Source: JAAYJR01 sp964545315 (GTDB lineage Bacteria; Bacteroidota; Bacteroidia; Bacteroidales; Prolixibacteraceae). From it: DNA of 33,572 nucleotides. Of the stretch, positions 8,791 through 17,912 are shown one piece after another. Both the position numbers and the translations under genes were made by a program. Below the pieces are notes generated by a model. It had not been told where the DNA came from. It searched no databases and saw only the letters and a list, made by a program, of their open reading frames with translations. Numbering within the stretch: position 1 is the first letter of the stretch; each line of letters begins with the position of its first letter. The stretch lies in the NCBI GenBank assembly GCA_964545315.1, contig CAZJGI010000035.1:1-33572 (forward strand), in the 5' to 3' direction.

Positions 8791-9828
8791 CTATAACACT
8801 GACCGGGCAAAAGGTACTTCATCAGGAGTTGAAAATTCATTTGCCAGGTATTTATAATAACCTGTTATTGCAATCATTGCCGCATTATCCATAGTATATT
8901 CAAATTCAGGAATGTAAATATTCCATCCATATTTTTTTGAATATTCCCGAAGCCTGTCCTGCAGACCTGAATTTGCAGATACTCCCCCTGCAATTGTAAT
9001 TTCCTTTATTCCTGTTTTTATCGCTGCTTTCTTAAGTTTATCCAACAGAATATCGATTATTGTATGTTGAAGAGATGCACAGAGGTCATTTTTATTTTCT
9101 TCAATAAAATTTTCATTTTCAATCAACTGATCACGTAAAAAATATAAAAAACTGGTTTTTAATCCACTGAAGCTGTAATCCAATTTTGGGATACGGGGTT
9201 TTGCGAACGCATATTTTTCAGCATTACCACTCCTTGCCAGCTTATCAACATGAGGGCCTCCCGGATAAGGTAATCCCATAACTTTGGCACATTTATCAAA
9301 AGCTTCGCCGGCAGCATCATCAATAGTTTGTCCAATAACCTCCATTTTTAAAAAATCCCGGACTAAAATTATCTGTGAATTTCCTCCGGAAACCAGTAGG
9401 CACAAAAATGGGAACGAAGGAGGATTGTAAACTTCTGAACTCTTCCTTATGAACATTGCAAGTACATGCCCCTGAAGATGGTTTACACCTATCAGCGGGA
9501 TGCCGGCGGCCAGTGCAAATCCTTTTGCAAAGGAAGTGCCAACTAATAATGAACCCATTAATCCCGGACCGATAGTATAAGCAATAGCTGATATATCATT
9601 TTTAGAAACCTCCGCATGTTTTATTGCAAGATCCACAACAGGAATAATATTAAGCTGATGTGCCCGGGAGGCCAGTTCGGGAACCACTCCTCCATACTCC
9701 GCATGAACCTTTTGCCCCGCTATCACATTTGATAATATGTAACCGTCGCGTATTACGGCTGCAGAAGTATCATCACAGGAGGATTCTATGCCTAAAATGG
9801 TAATATGACTCTTTTTTCTGTTTCCCAT
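8791..9828 (-). CDS. tsaD: tRNA N6-adenosine threonylcarbamoyltransferase TsaD
   Basis: 345 residues of the Kae1/Qri7/TsaD ASKHA-fold family. It has G-I-E-S-S-C-D-D-T-S at residues 13-22, E-Y-G-G-V-V-P-E-L-A-S-R-A-H at 44-57, and the iron-binding pair His117/His121 in V-N-H-L-Q-G-H. The L-V-S-G-G-N-S phosphate loop and a C-terminal M-D-N-A-A-M-I-A stretch follow. With TsaB and TsaE it transfers threonylcarbamoyl to A37 of ANN-decoding tRNAs. It is an essential cytoplasmic gene. It is divergent from the TamB gene with about 150 bp between them, a pairing I recall as common in Bacteroidota but did not check. Confidence 0.97.
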   Translation of the reverse strand: MGNRKKSHITILGIESSCDDTSAAVIRDGYILSNVIAGQKVHAEYGGVVPELASRAHQLNIIPVVDLAIKHAEVSKNDISAIAYTIGPGLMGSLLVGTSFAKGFALAAGIPLIGVNHLQGHVLAMFIRKSSEVYNPPSFPFLCLLVSGGNSQIILVRDFLKMEVIGQTIDDAAGEAFDKCAKVMGLPYPGGPHVDKLARSGNAEKYAFAKPRIPKLDYSFSGLKTSFLYFLRDQLIENENFIEENKNDLCASLQHTIIDILLDKLKKAAIKTGIKEITIAGGVSANSGLQDRLREYSKKYGWNIYIPEFEYTMDNAAMIAITGYYKYLANEFSTPDEVPFARSVL

Positions 9829-9941
9829 ATTATGGAACTAAATTTGTACGTTATTTTAATTAGAGATTATTGGTATTGCCAATTATTCAATATTCTAAAA
9901 ATATTAACTATTATAGGTTAATAAAACATAGACAATATTCA

Positions 9942-9949
9942 TAATTTTG
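9942..9949 (+). promoter_or_regulatory. Candidate -7 box for tamB
   Basis: TAATTTTG fits the Bacteroidota TAnnTTTG -7 consensus in the tsaD/tamB divergent region. It would place the transcription start near 9955, about 30-50 bases before the TamB membrane-anchor codons. No good -33 element is seen. Confidence 0.35.
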
Positions 9950-9981
9950 TTCTTGAATTAATTTATGTTGGCATAATTTAA

Positions 9982-12900
9982 AATTACAAAAATATCAAAA
10001 AAGGCTGGAAAATATTACTTTTTGCACTGGCATTCATAACCGGACTGTCAGTTGCCGGTTATATAGCGCTTCAGACAAATAGTGTTCAGACTATTTTAAC
10101 AAGGCTGCTGGCTAAAAAATTATCCAACAAGATAAACACTAACATCACTGTCGGTAAAGTGAATATTTCATTTTTCCACACTATCGTAATTAAGGATTTT
10201 TTAGTTGAAGACCAGAGGGAGGATACACTTTTCTATGCAGAAACAATTTATGCCGGTCTTGACAGCATAAAATTCAAAAAACAATTAATATCCCTAAGCC
10301 AGCTGTCATTTTTAAACAGTCATATTAATATAAAAAGAGACACAACGAAAGACCTTAATTTTCAGTTTATTTTGGACTCTTTAAAAACTCCTGATAAAAA
10401 ACCTTCCGGATGGAATTTCAAATGCAATAGTTTCCGGTTTAATAAATCGGATATTACATTCAATGATCTGTACATACAAGATAATAAACCCATCAATATT
10501 AATGATGTTAACTTCGATCTTTCCAATCTGTCCTATATAGAGGATTCACTTTACTGGAATATCAACAATTTTACATTAAATGAAGGAGATGAATTCCGTA
10601 TAAACCAGTTATCTGCAGGATTCTCTTATACCGGAAAAAGGATAGAATTGACTGACTTCAATATGGGGACAGGCAGGTCGGCTATTAACAACAGTGAATT
10701 TTTAATAGAATTGCCTGATAAGAAATCTGAAAATCCACAACTTCTGCGTCTGGATTGTACATTTAAGGATTCAAAAATTAGTTTTTATGACATTGCCATA
10801 CTTTTCCCGTCACTTCGGGGAATGGATGAGGTTATAAATTTTTCAGGACAAATTTATGGGGATGTAAACGATCTCAAAGGAAAAAATATAAAATTATCTG
10901 CAGGGAAAAACACCTCAGCCACTTTAGATTTTTATGCAAACGGGATCTCCGATCCTCAATCTATGTACCTTTTCCTCGACCTGAAAAATTCTCAAACTAC
11001 ATTTAAGGATTTGAGCACTATTAAGATGCCATCGAAGAACGGACTTAAGTATCTTAACTTTCCCGAGTCATTTTATGAAACTGGCTTGCTTACTTATAAA
11101 GGTAATTTCACCGGTTTTTTTGAAGATTTTGTAACTTTTGGAACCTTAAAGAGCGGCATGGGGAGTCTGATAACAGACCTGGCTGTAGTACCTGACGAAA
11201 ACGGTATTATCCTTTATAAAGGAAAAATTGCTACTGAAAACTTTGAGCTTGGAGGGCTTTTTAATATAGATGCTATAGGTTCAATAACCTTTAATGGAAG
11301 GGTTGACGGTATGTTCAACCCTAACAGCCGGTCAGTGGCAGGTGCTTTTGAAGGAGATGTTAACCGCATAGATATTAATAAATACAATTATGAAAATATC
11401 AGGTTTGACGGAATATTGAATAATAAAATGTTCGATGGACTTGTGATGATGGATGACCCAAACCTCGAATTTGATTTTCTTGGAAAAATAAATTTAAACC
11501 CTGAAGTACCGGTTTTTGATTTCCGTCTCGACCTTAAGAAAGCACTGCCAGGGATGCTTAATCTGAGTAAACACTATCCTGATTCAGAATTAGCCTTTCT
11601 TATGAATGCCAAATTTTCAGGTGATAAACTGGATAATCTCGCAGGATCAATCCTGGTTGAGAAAGGATTTTACAAAAACCAAAATGGAGATATTGACCTC
11701 GAAGGACTGGAACTGAGGTCCATAACCGGCAGCCCGGTAAAATACCTTTCCTTTACTTCCGATTTTTTCGATGTCGAAATAAATGGGAATTACTATTTTC
11801 AAAATATAGTTAATGCGCTTAAGAAAAGCCTGAATAATTATATTCCTGCAATTAATTATGAAATTCTCGCTGAAGCTAAAGAAAATAAATTCGGGTATCA
11901 GTTGGATGTTAAAAACCTTGATGACCTTTTAACGGTATTTGTACCAGGATATAAAATAGAAACACCATTCTTGCTGTATGGAGTTGTCGATTCAGAAAAT
12001 TCTTTTTTCGAGCTTAAGGGCAGTATACCGGGAATGAGCTCAGAAAATTTATTTATTAAAAATATATTCATTGGCAATTCTCCCGGTCAGGACTCCTATG
12101 CCTCAAGATTGAGATTCGGGGAAATACTGTTTAAAAATGGCATGCACCTGGAAAACCTGACAGTTGATTCAAAAATCTCTGATAATGTAATTAACAATCA
12201 GATCTCCTGGGGCGATACATTAAACATGTCGTACAGTGGTGAAATTTTAACGAAAGCTGTATTTTCAAAAATGGATTCGGGTTTATATCCTCATATTGAT
12301 CTCCAATGGGAGCCAACTACAATACACATTGCTGATTCTATATGGAATATAAATCCATTTACTGCAACGATCGACAGTTCATCCATTGAAATTAATCATC
12401 TTAAATTTTTCAGTGGAAGTCAAAACATTGATATCAATGGAAAAATAGGTAAAGACCTCTCTGATATCCTGACACTTCATCTGAATAATATTGATCTGGG
12501 CAAATTCAGCAATTACTTTCAAAAAGAATTACCCTTAAAAGGTATTCTGAATGGTTCTGCAGGATTGGTTGATTTTTACGGCAAACGTATTCTCTTTTCA
12601 AATTTTAACATAGATGATTTTAGCTTTAAAAACAGGGAAATTGGAGATATTACGCTTACAAATCAGTGGGATACAGATGAATCAATACTCAATTCAGAAT
12701 TAAAAGCTAACTCTGGAAATCGCCAAAGTTTATATGCCAGGGGATACTACGATCCCGTAAAAAATGAGATCAACTACGATGCTAATTTTGATAAATTCTC
12801 AGTGGTAATACTGGAAACGCTGATAAGAAAGAATTTTTCCAATTTTCATGGAGAGTCTTCAGGAAACTTAAAAATATATGGGAGACCGGATAAAATATTG

Positions 12901-14373
12901 ATGGATGGCAAACTGGAGGGCCTCAATGCAGGACTCACAGTAGATTACGTTAAGGTTAGTTACCATTTTACGGATTCAGTAAGATTTAGTGGAGACACGA
13001 TACATTTCGACAACATTAATTTTAGTGATATAGCAGGTAACAGAGGCATTTTTAATGGTACTATTGTACATGATAACTTTCAAAACATGATTTATAACCT
13101 GTCTGTCACCAGCAATAAAATTACTGCCATCAATACCACCGCGGGTAATAATCCCAGATTTTACGGACAGGTAATTGCCAATGGGAGGCTTAATATTACC
13201 GGCAGGGGTAAAAAAGTAAACTTAAGTGGTTCAGGCACAACATTACAGGGGACAAATGTAAATATTTCACTGGAAAATGAGAGTGAACTTGAAAGATACG
13301 ATTTCATCCAGTTTGTATCTACGGAAGATCCCGCCAAACAAGAATTTCTGTTTGCCAACAGATTTGATAATGATTTCAATCTAAACCTGACAATAAGGGC
13401 CACACCGGATGCCCGGGTGCAGCTGATATATAATTCCCAGATTGGCGATGTTATCAAAGCCCAGGGTGAGGGGCTGCTTGTTTTTGGCATGGACAAGGAT
13501 GGAAATATAACACTTACAGGAAATTATACCGTTGAAAGGGGTGACTACCTCTTTACACTTCAAAATGTTATCAATAAACGTTTTACGATACAACAGGGAG
13601 GTACAATATATTGGTCAGGTGACCCTTATAATGCCAACATTAACATTAAAGCTGTTTATAAGTTAAAAGCCTCACTTTACGATCTTCTGGTTAATACCTA
13701 CGATAATATTTATCAAAGTCAGCGGATTCCTGTTGAATGCAATATACTTCTTTCAGAAGAATTATCAAATCCGGTAATAGACTTTGAAATTAATTTCCCC
13801 TCAGTAGAAGACAGATTGGTTGATGAATTAAGACAATTCTTCAATACGCAGGAGGAAATGAATAAGCAAATACTCTCACTTGTAGTTCTTGGAAAATTCT
13901 ACACTCCGGAGTATCTGAGAGGAACCTATGAAGCTCAAAATCCAAATCTTATAGGCACAACGGCAAGCGAACTTTTTTCAAATCAGCTGAGTAACTGGCT
14001 ATCTCAGATAAGCAATAATGTAGATATCGGACTGAATTACCGCCCCGGTAACCAAATAACTAATGATGAGATTGAATTAGCCCTTAGTACACAAATGTTT
14101 AACGACCGCGTCACCATAAATGGGAACATTGGAAACAACAATAATCCAAATTCTACCAATAACAGTGAACTGGTTGGTGATTTTGAAATCAATGTTAAAC
14201 TTAATCCAAGTGGAAAAATACAACTAAAAGCCTATAACCGCTCCAATAATAACCTAATATATGAAACAGCACCCTATACACAAGGTGTAGGTTTTACTTT
14301 AACAGAAGAATTTAATCGATTGACAAATGTTTTTGACAAATTCAAAAGTATCTTTTCAAATAAAAATGAATAA
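9982..14373 (+). CDS. tamB: Translocation and assembly module protein TamB (DUF490), start codon unresolved
   Basis: A frame open from 9982 (just after TAA 9979-9981) to 14373 encodes about 1460 residues. It begins with a basic stretch and one membrane helix (K-K-G-W-K-I-L-L-F-A-L-A-F-I-T-G-L), followed by A-K-K-L-S-N-K-I-N-T-N-I-T-V-G-K-V, the classic AsmA/TamB N-terminus. A long beta-rich body follows, and a C-terminal TamB domain including L-S-L-V-V-L-G-K-F-Y and V-D-I-G-L-N-Y. TamB spans the periplasm from the inner membrane and is thought to carry phospholipids or assist outer-membrane protein assembly with a BamA-family partner. The only canonical start in frame is GTG 10159, which would remove the anchor. 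The true start is therefore a rare codon (for example ATC 9994 or CTG 10027) or a sequence error. The following gene starts two bases after its stop. Confidence 0.88.
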   Translation, partial: NYKNIKKGWKILLFALAFITGLSVAGYIALQTNSVQTILTRLLAKKLSNKINTNITVGKVNISFFHTIVIKDFLVEDQREDTLFYAETIYAGLDSIKFKKQLISLSQLSFLNSHINIKRDTTKDLNFQFILDSLKTPDKKPSGWNFKCNSFRFNKSDITFNDLYIQDNKPININDVNFDLSNLSYIEDSLYWNINNFTLNEGDEFRINQLSAGFSYTGKRIELTDFNMGTGRSAINNSEFLIELPDKKSENPQLLRLDCTFKDSKISFYDIAILFPSLRGMDEVINFSGQIYGDVNDLKGKNIKLSAGKNTSATLDFYANGISDPQSMYLFLDLKNSQTTFKDLSTIKMPSKNGLKYLNFPESFYETGLLTYKGNFTGFFEDFVTFGTLKSGMGSLITDLAVVPDENGIILYKGKIATENFELGGLFNIDAIGSITFNGRVDGMFNPNSRSVAGAFEGDVNRIDINKYNYENIRFDGILNNKMFDGLVMMDDPNLEFDFLGKINLNPEVPVFDFRLDLKKALPGMLNLSKHYPDSELAFLMNAKFSGDKLDNLAGSILVEKGFYKNQNGDIDLEGLELRSITGSPVKYLSFTSDFFDVEINGNYYFQNIVNALKKSLNNYIPAINYEILAEAKENKFGYQLDVKNLDDLLTVFVPGYKIETPFLLYGVVDSENSFFELKGSIPGMSSENLFIKNIFIGNSPGQDSYASRLRFGEILFKNGMHLENLTVDSKISDNVINNQISWGDTLNMSYSGEILTKAVFSKMDSGLYPHIDLQWEPTTIHIADSIWNINPFTATIDSSSIEINHLKFFSGSQNIDINGKIGKDLSDILTLHLNNIDLGKFSNYFQKELPLKGILNGSAGLVDFYGKRILFSNFNIDDFSFKNREIGDITLTNQWDTDESILNSELKANSGNRQSLYARGYYDPVKNEINYDANFDKFSVVILETLIRKNFSNFHGESSGNLKIYGRPDKILMDGKLEGLNAGLTVDYVKVSYHFTDSVRFSGDTIHFDNINFSDIAGNRGIFNGTIVHDNFQNMIYNLSVTSNKITAINTTAGNNPRFYGQVIANGRLNITGRGKKVNLSGSGTTLQGTNVNISLENESELERYDFIQFVSTEDPAKQEFLFANRFDNDFNLNLTIRATPDARVQLIYNSQIGDVIKAQGEGLLVFGMDKDGNITLTGNYTVERGDYLFTLQNVINKRFTIQQGGTIYWSGDPYNANINIKAVYKLKASLYDLLVNTYDNIYQSQRIPVECNILLSEELSNPVIDFEINFPSVEDRLVDELRQFFNTQEEMNKQILSLVVLGKFYTPEYLRGTYEAQNPNLIGTTASELFSNQLSNWLSQISNNVDIGLNYRPGNQITNDEIELALSTQMFNDRVTINGNIGNNNNPNSTNNSELVGDFEINVKLNPSGKIQLKAYNRSNNNLIYETAPYTQGVGFTLTEEFNRLTNVFDKFKSIFSNKNE

Positions 14374-14375
14374 TT

Positions 14376-15296
14376 ATGGATAATAATATAAATTTCAACA
14401 GGCGGAACTTTCTTCGTGCATTATCCCTGGGAACAGCACATATGTTGTTTTCCAATCCTTTAGGGGCAGAGAATACACTTTTTAGAAATTCAGATCCTCT
14501 GCAAAAAGTTAAGCTGGGCCACTCAGGCCTGAAGCCAACTCTCATCGGATTCGGTACAGGCGTTCATGCAAATAACCGCACCTGTTTCCTTACAAAACAG
14601 GAAAGACAAAAAAGCATCTCATTGTTAAGGTATGGTTATGAAAGGGGAATCAGATTCTTTGATTGTGCTGACAGCTACGGCACTCATGACCTGGTAGCTG
14701 AAGCACTTGCAAAAGTCGACAGGGAAAAAGTTATCATTTCATCTAAAATATGGGTACTTCCAACAGGGGGTATTCCTGAACCTGAACGCCCTGATGCAAA
14801 TATTGTGGTTGACAGGTTCAGAAAGGAACTTAAAACAGATTACCTCGATTTAGTTCAAATTCACTGTATGGTAGATAATGATTGGACTGAATCTCAAAAA
14901 AAACAAATGGACATCCTCGAGAAACTCAAACAAAAGGGGATCATAAAAGCCCATGGGGTATCTGTTCATTCACTGGATGCAATGAAAGCTGCAGTTGAAA
15001 ATAAATGGACTGACGTAGTCCATGTGCGTATTAACCCATATGGAATGGTAATGGATAAGCCTGATCCACAAGAAGTTATTAGCGTTATAAACAAGTTGCA
15101 CAAAGCAGGTAAAGGTGTTATCGGGATGAAATTGGTTGGCAACGGAAAGTTACGAAATGATCCTGAAAAAGTTGAAAATTCATTCCGGTTTGTATCAGGG
15201 CTGGGTAGTGTTAATATGATGATCATAGGCTTTGAAGAAAAAGACCAGATAGATAGTTATCTGGCAATGGCTGAGAAGGTGCTTTCACAACAATAA
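14376..15296 (+). CDS. Tat-exported aldo/keto reductase
   Basis: 306 residues. The N-terminus carries a twin-arginine signal (N-R-R-N-F-L-R-A-L at residues 8-16, followed by a weakly hydrophobic stretch), so it is predicted to be exported folded with its cofactor. The reductase domain keeps the tetrad: Asp96 and Tyr101 in F-F-D-C-A-D-S-Y-G, Lys124 in I-S-S-K-I-W, His163 in Q-I-H-C-M-V. It is shorter than the first aldo/keto reductase in the window and clearly a different subgroup. Tat-signal aldo/keto reductases are recurrent in Bacteroidota; substrates are mostly unknown. It begins two bases after the tamB stop, so translation is likely coupled. That does not prove a shared function. Confidence 0.9.
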   Translation: MDNNINFNRRNFLRALSLGTAHMLFSNPLGAENTLFRNSDPLQKVKLGHSGLKPTLIGFGTGVHANNRTCFLTKQERQKSISLLRYGYERGIRFFDCADSYGTHDLVAEALAKVDREKVIISSKIWVLPTGGIPEPERPDANIVVDRFRKELKTDYLDLVQIHCMVDNDWTESQKKQMDILEKLKQKGIIKAHGVSVHSLDAMKAAVENKWTDVVHVRINPYGMVMDKPDPQEVISVINKLHKAGKGVIGMKLVGNGKLRNDPEKVENSFRFVSGLGSVNMMIIGFEEKDQIDSYLAMAEKVLSQQ

Positions 15297-15346
15297 AAAT
15301 ATTTTAATAAATTATTTTTAAGATTTATCTTTAATTACAATTAAGC

Positions 15347-15378
15347 ATTGCACTTATTCAAATTAATCATTATCATTG
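15347..15378 (+). promoter_or_regulatory. Candidate promoter of the histidine operon
   Basis: ATTG (15347-15350), 20 bases, then TATCATTG (15371-15378), one mismatch from the Bacteroidota -33/-7 consensus TTTG-N19-21-TAnnTTTG. It would start transcription near 15385, about 22 bases before the leader peptide ATG and about 195 before hisD. Confidence 0.4.
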
Positions 15379-15406
15379 TAATGGTTAAAACAATATTTAG
15401 TTAAAC

Positions 15407-15451
15407 ATGAATTACGCAATGGAACATCACGGACACAACAGGCAGACCTAA
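15407..15451 (+). CDS. hisL: Histidine operon leader peptide
   Basis: ATG 15407 opens a 14-codon frame ending at TAA 15449-15451. It encodes M-N-Y-A-M-E-H-H-G-H-N-R-Q-T, with three His codons in four (15425-15436). A second possible start is ATG 15419. It lies 46 bases upstream of a Rho-independent terminator and 128 bases upstream of hisD. This is the layout of ribosome-mediated attenuation leaders such as E. coli hisL, although the His run is shorter than in E. coli. The density of His codons directly before hisD is the main evidence; the product itself has no expected function. Confidence 0.7.
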   Translation: MNYAMEHHGHNRQT

Positions 15452-15456
15452 AGGTT

Positions 15457-15510
15457 GGCAGGTTGGAGTTATTATGTCAGATTTCCTGAAAGATACTAAA
15501 AAGGCTTGCC
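15457..15510 (+). promoter_or_regulatory. Antiterminator helix of the his attenuator
   Basis: TGGCAGGTT (15456-15464) can pair over nine bases, with three G-U wobbles, with GGCTTGCCA (15503-15511). That segment is the left arm of the terminator, so the two structures exclude each other. A ribosome stalled on the His codons would leave the upstream segment free and favour this helix. A ribosome finishing at the stop codon would cover it and favour termination. A weak competing helix GACCT/AGGTT (15445-15449 with 15460-15464) may also sequester it. Confidence 0.55.
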
Positions 15511-15531
15511 ATACGGGGCAGGCTTTTTTTT
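15498..15531 (+). terminator. Rho-independent terminator of the his attenuator
   Basis: AAAAAGGCTTGCC (15498-15510) pairs with GGCAGGCTTTTTT (15517-15529) around a six-base loop, two pairs being G-U, and the T-run continues to 15531. It lies 49 bases before hisD and about 200 bases after the previous gene, which fits an attenuator better than an end-of-gene terminator. Confidence 0.85.
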
Positions 15532-15579
15532 ATAGAATGAATGCCGGAAAAGTGATAATATTCAAGATATTTTAAAATT

Positions 15580-16872
15580 ATGCAAACAATAATAAATCCT
15601 GACAAACAAATATGGCCTGAGATATTGAAGCGTCCCCAATTTGATGTTACCGGCCTGTTTGAAGAAGTAAAATCTGTTTTAGATGAGATAGAAAGAGATG
15701 GAGATGAGGCCCTACGCAGATTCACAATCAAGTTCGACGGAGTTAAACTGGAAGATTTCAGAGTCACAGAAAAGGAGTTTAGCTATGCAGAATCTAATGT
15801 TTCAACATCTTTGAAAGAAGCCTTATCAGTAGCTGCAAAAAATATTGAAGTTTTTCATGCATCACAAATACAGGAAATAAAAAAAGTAGAAACAATGCCC
15901 GGGGTATTATGTTGGCAAAAAGCCGTTCCCATTGAAAATGCAGGTATTTACGTACCCGGAGGGTCTGCCCCACTTTTTTCTACTGTATTGATGCTCGCAA
16001 TTCCGGCAAGGATCGCAGGCTGTAAGGAAACTATTATGTGCACCCCTCCGGCAAAGGATGGAAGTGTAAATCCGGCAATACTCTATGCGGCTAAACTAAC
16101 AGGAATAAAAAAAGTATTTAAACTTGGAGGAGTACAGGCTATTGGGGCTATGGCTTTCGGCACAGATAGTGTCCCGAAAGCAGATAAAATTTTTGGCCCC
16201 GGCAATCAGTATGTCACTGCAGCAAAGCAGTTGGTAAGCCTAAGCCATACAGCTATTGATATGCCGGCCGGCCCATCTGAAGTTATGATTGTTGCTGATA
16301 AGTCAGCTATTCCTTCATTTGTAGCTTCTGATCTGTTGTCACAGGCTGAACACGGAACTGACAGCCAGGTTGTGCTGATCACCGACTGCATGAAATTGAT
16401 AGAACAAGTAAAAAGTGAAATCAATTTCCAATTGGAAAATCTTCCACGGAAAAAGACAGCAGAACAAGCATTAAAAAACAGTGTCATTATTTTACTTGAG
16501 AACAGACAGGACACAATCGAAATGATAAATGCATATGCCCCTGAACATCTCATCCTATCTACCACAGATTATATTGAACTGGCTGATAAAGTGATAAATG
16601 CAGGCTCTGTTTTTCTGGGAAACCTGACACCGGAAAGTGCAGGAGATTATGCTTCGGGCACAAACCATACACTGCCAACAAATGGATGGGCCAGATCACA
16701 CAACGGAGTCAACCTCGATAGTTTCATGAAAAAAATCACTTTTCAGGAAATCAAAAAAAACGGTTTGAAAAAAATAGGGCCGGTGGTAGAAATAATGGCC
16801 GAAGCAGAAGAACTAACAGCTCATAAAAATGCTGTTGCGATTAGAATGAATAAGATTTTAACCAAATTATAG
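15580..16872 (+). CDS. hisD: Histidinol dehydrogenase
   Basis: 430 residues. Zinc ligands Gln255, His258, Asp356 and His415 and the catalytic pair Glu322-His323 match the E. coli enzyme at a constant offset of four. They lie in S-Q-A-E-H-G, Y-A-P-E-H-L, S-A-G-D-Y and L-T-A-H-K. The G-P-G-N-Q-Y-V-T and G-P-S-E-V-M-I-V-A-D motifs are present. It carries out the last two steps, L-histidinol to L-histidine, with NAD+. It is the first structural gene after the attenuator. hisG, which usually precedes hisD in Bacteroidota his operons, is absent here. hisC starts eight bases downstream. Confidence 0.98.
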   Translation: MQTIINPDKQIWPEILKRPQFDVTGLFEEVKSVLDEIERDGDEALRRFTIKFDGVKLEDFRVTEKEFSYAESNVSTSLKEALSVAAKNIEVFHASQIQEIKKVETMPGVLCWQKAVPIENAGIYVPGGSAPLFSTVLMLAIPARIAGCKETIMCTPPAKDGSVNPAILYAAKLTGIKKVFKLGGVQAIGAMAFGTDSVPKADKIFGPGNQYVTAAKQLVSLSHTAIDMPAGPSEVMIVADKSAIPSFVASDLLSQAEHGTDSQVVLITDCMKLIEQVKSEINFQLENLPRKKTAEQALKNSVIILLENRQDTIEMINAYAPEHLILSTTDYIELADKVINAGSVFLGNLTPESAGDYASGTNHTLPTNGWARSHNGVNLDSFMKKITFQEIKKNGLKKIGPVVEIMAEAEELTAHKNAVAIRMNKILTKL

Positions 16873-16880
16873 ATACAGAT

Positions 16881-17912
16881 ATGGATATAAATAACCTGCT
16901 AAGAAAAAATATACTCAATCTTTCACCCTATTCATCTGCCAGAGATGAATTTTCAGGCGAAGCTATGGTGTTTCTCGATGCAAATGAGAATCCTTTCAAC
17001 CAGCCATTTAACCGTTATCCTGATCCTTTGCAAAGATTATTAAAAAAGAAGGTGGCAAATATTAAAGGAGTGCATACGGACCAGTTATTCCTCGGAAATG
17101 GAAGTGATGAACCTATCGACCTTCTTATAAGGGCTTTCTGTGAACCGGGAACCGATAATATCATTACTATTGATCCTACATACGGCATGTATCAGGTTGC
17201 AGCAGGGATCAATAATATTCAGGTAAAGAAAGTTCCACTTACCGAAGACTTTGAATTAGATGTAAAAAGAATATTGTCAGCTGTTGATAAAAACAGCAAA
17301 CTACTTTATCTCTGTTCTCCCAATAACCCTACAGGTAATATCCTTAACGGAGATGACATCAAAGACATCATTAAAGCTTTCAAAGGAATTGTTGTGCTGG
17401 ATGAGGCATATATAGACTTTGCTCCTGGCAGATCATTACTACCGGAATTGAAGTCTTTTCAAAACCTTGTAATATTACAAACCTTTTCCAAGGCATGGGG
17501 AATGGCAGGCCTGAGGTTGGGAATGGCATTTGCATCACCGGAAATAATATCTGTACTTACAAAAATTAAATATCCTTACAACCTGAATATACTGGTACAG
17601 CAAAAAATTATGGAACTCCTGGGAAACAAGGGGAAAGTAGCGAGATGGGTAAGGCTGATCATTAATGAAAGAAATAAAATGGTTGAAATGCTTAAAAATT
17701 TTCCGTTTGTAATTAAAGTTTACCCTTCTGATGCAAACTTCCTGCTTGTGAAAATGCATGATGCCCGCGGAATTTACAGCTACCTGATGGAGCGTGGGAT
17801 AATAGTGCGTGACCGTACTAAAGTGCATATGTGTGAAGGCAGCCTGAGAATAACTATAGGATCAGCTCACGAAAATGAAATTTTAATTAAAGCTTTAAAT
17901 GAACTTATATGA
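16881..17912 (+). CDS. hisC: Histidinol-phosphate aminotransferase
   Basis: 343-residue class I/II PLP aminotransferase. The PLP lysine is Lys204 in T-F-S-K-A-W-G-M-A-G-L-R-L-G. Asp174 and Tyr177 lie in V-V-L-D-E-A-Y, and the C-S-P-N-N-P-T-G motif is at about 145-152. It converts imidazole-acetol phosphate plus glutamate to histidinol phosphate. Position between hisD and hisB supports the HisC call over other aminotransferases. The stop codon overlaps the hisB start by four bases (ATGA), which indicates translational coupling. Confidence 0.97.
   Translation: MDINNLLRKNILNLSPYSSARDEFSGEAMVFLDANENPFNQPFNRYPDPLQRLLKKKVANIKGVHTDQLFLGNGSDEPIDLLIRAFCEPGTDNIITIDPTYGMYQVAAGINNIQVKKVPLTEDFELDVKRILSAVDKNSKLLYLCSPNNPTGNILNGDDIKDIIKAFKGIVVLDEAYIDFAPGRSLLPELKSFQNLVILQTFSKAWGMAGLRLGMAFASPEIISVLTKIKYPYNLNILVQQKIMELLGNKGKVARWVRLIINERNKMVEMLKNFPFVIKVYPSDANFLLVKMHDARGIYSYLMERGIIVRDRTKVHMCEGSLRITIGSAHENEILIKALNELI

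Noticed and set aside
15297..15579. T-box riboswitch upstream of hisD
   Set aside because: No T-box core sequence or specifier-stem architecture was seen. The His-codon peptide plus competing helices explain the region better.
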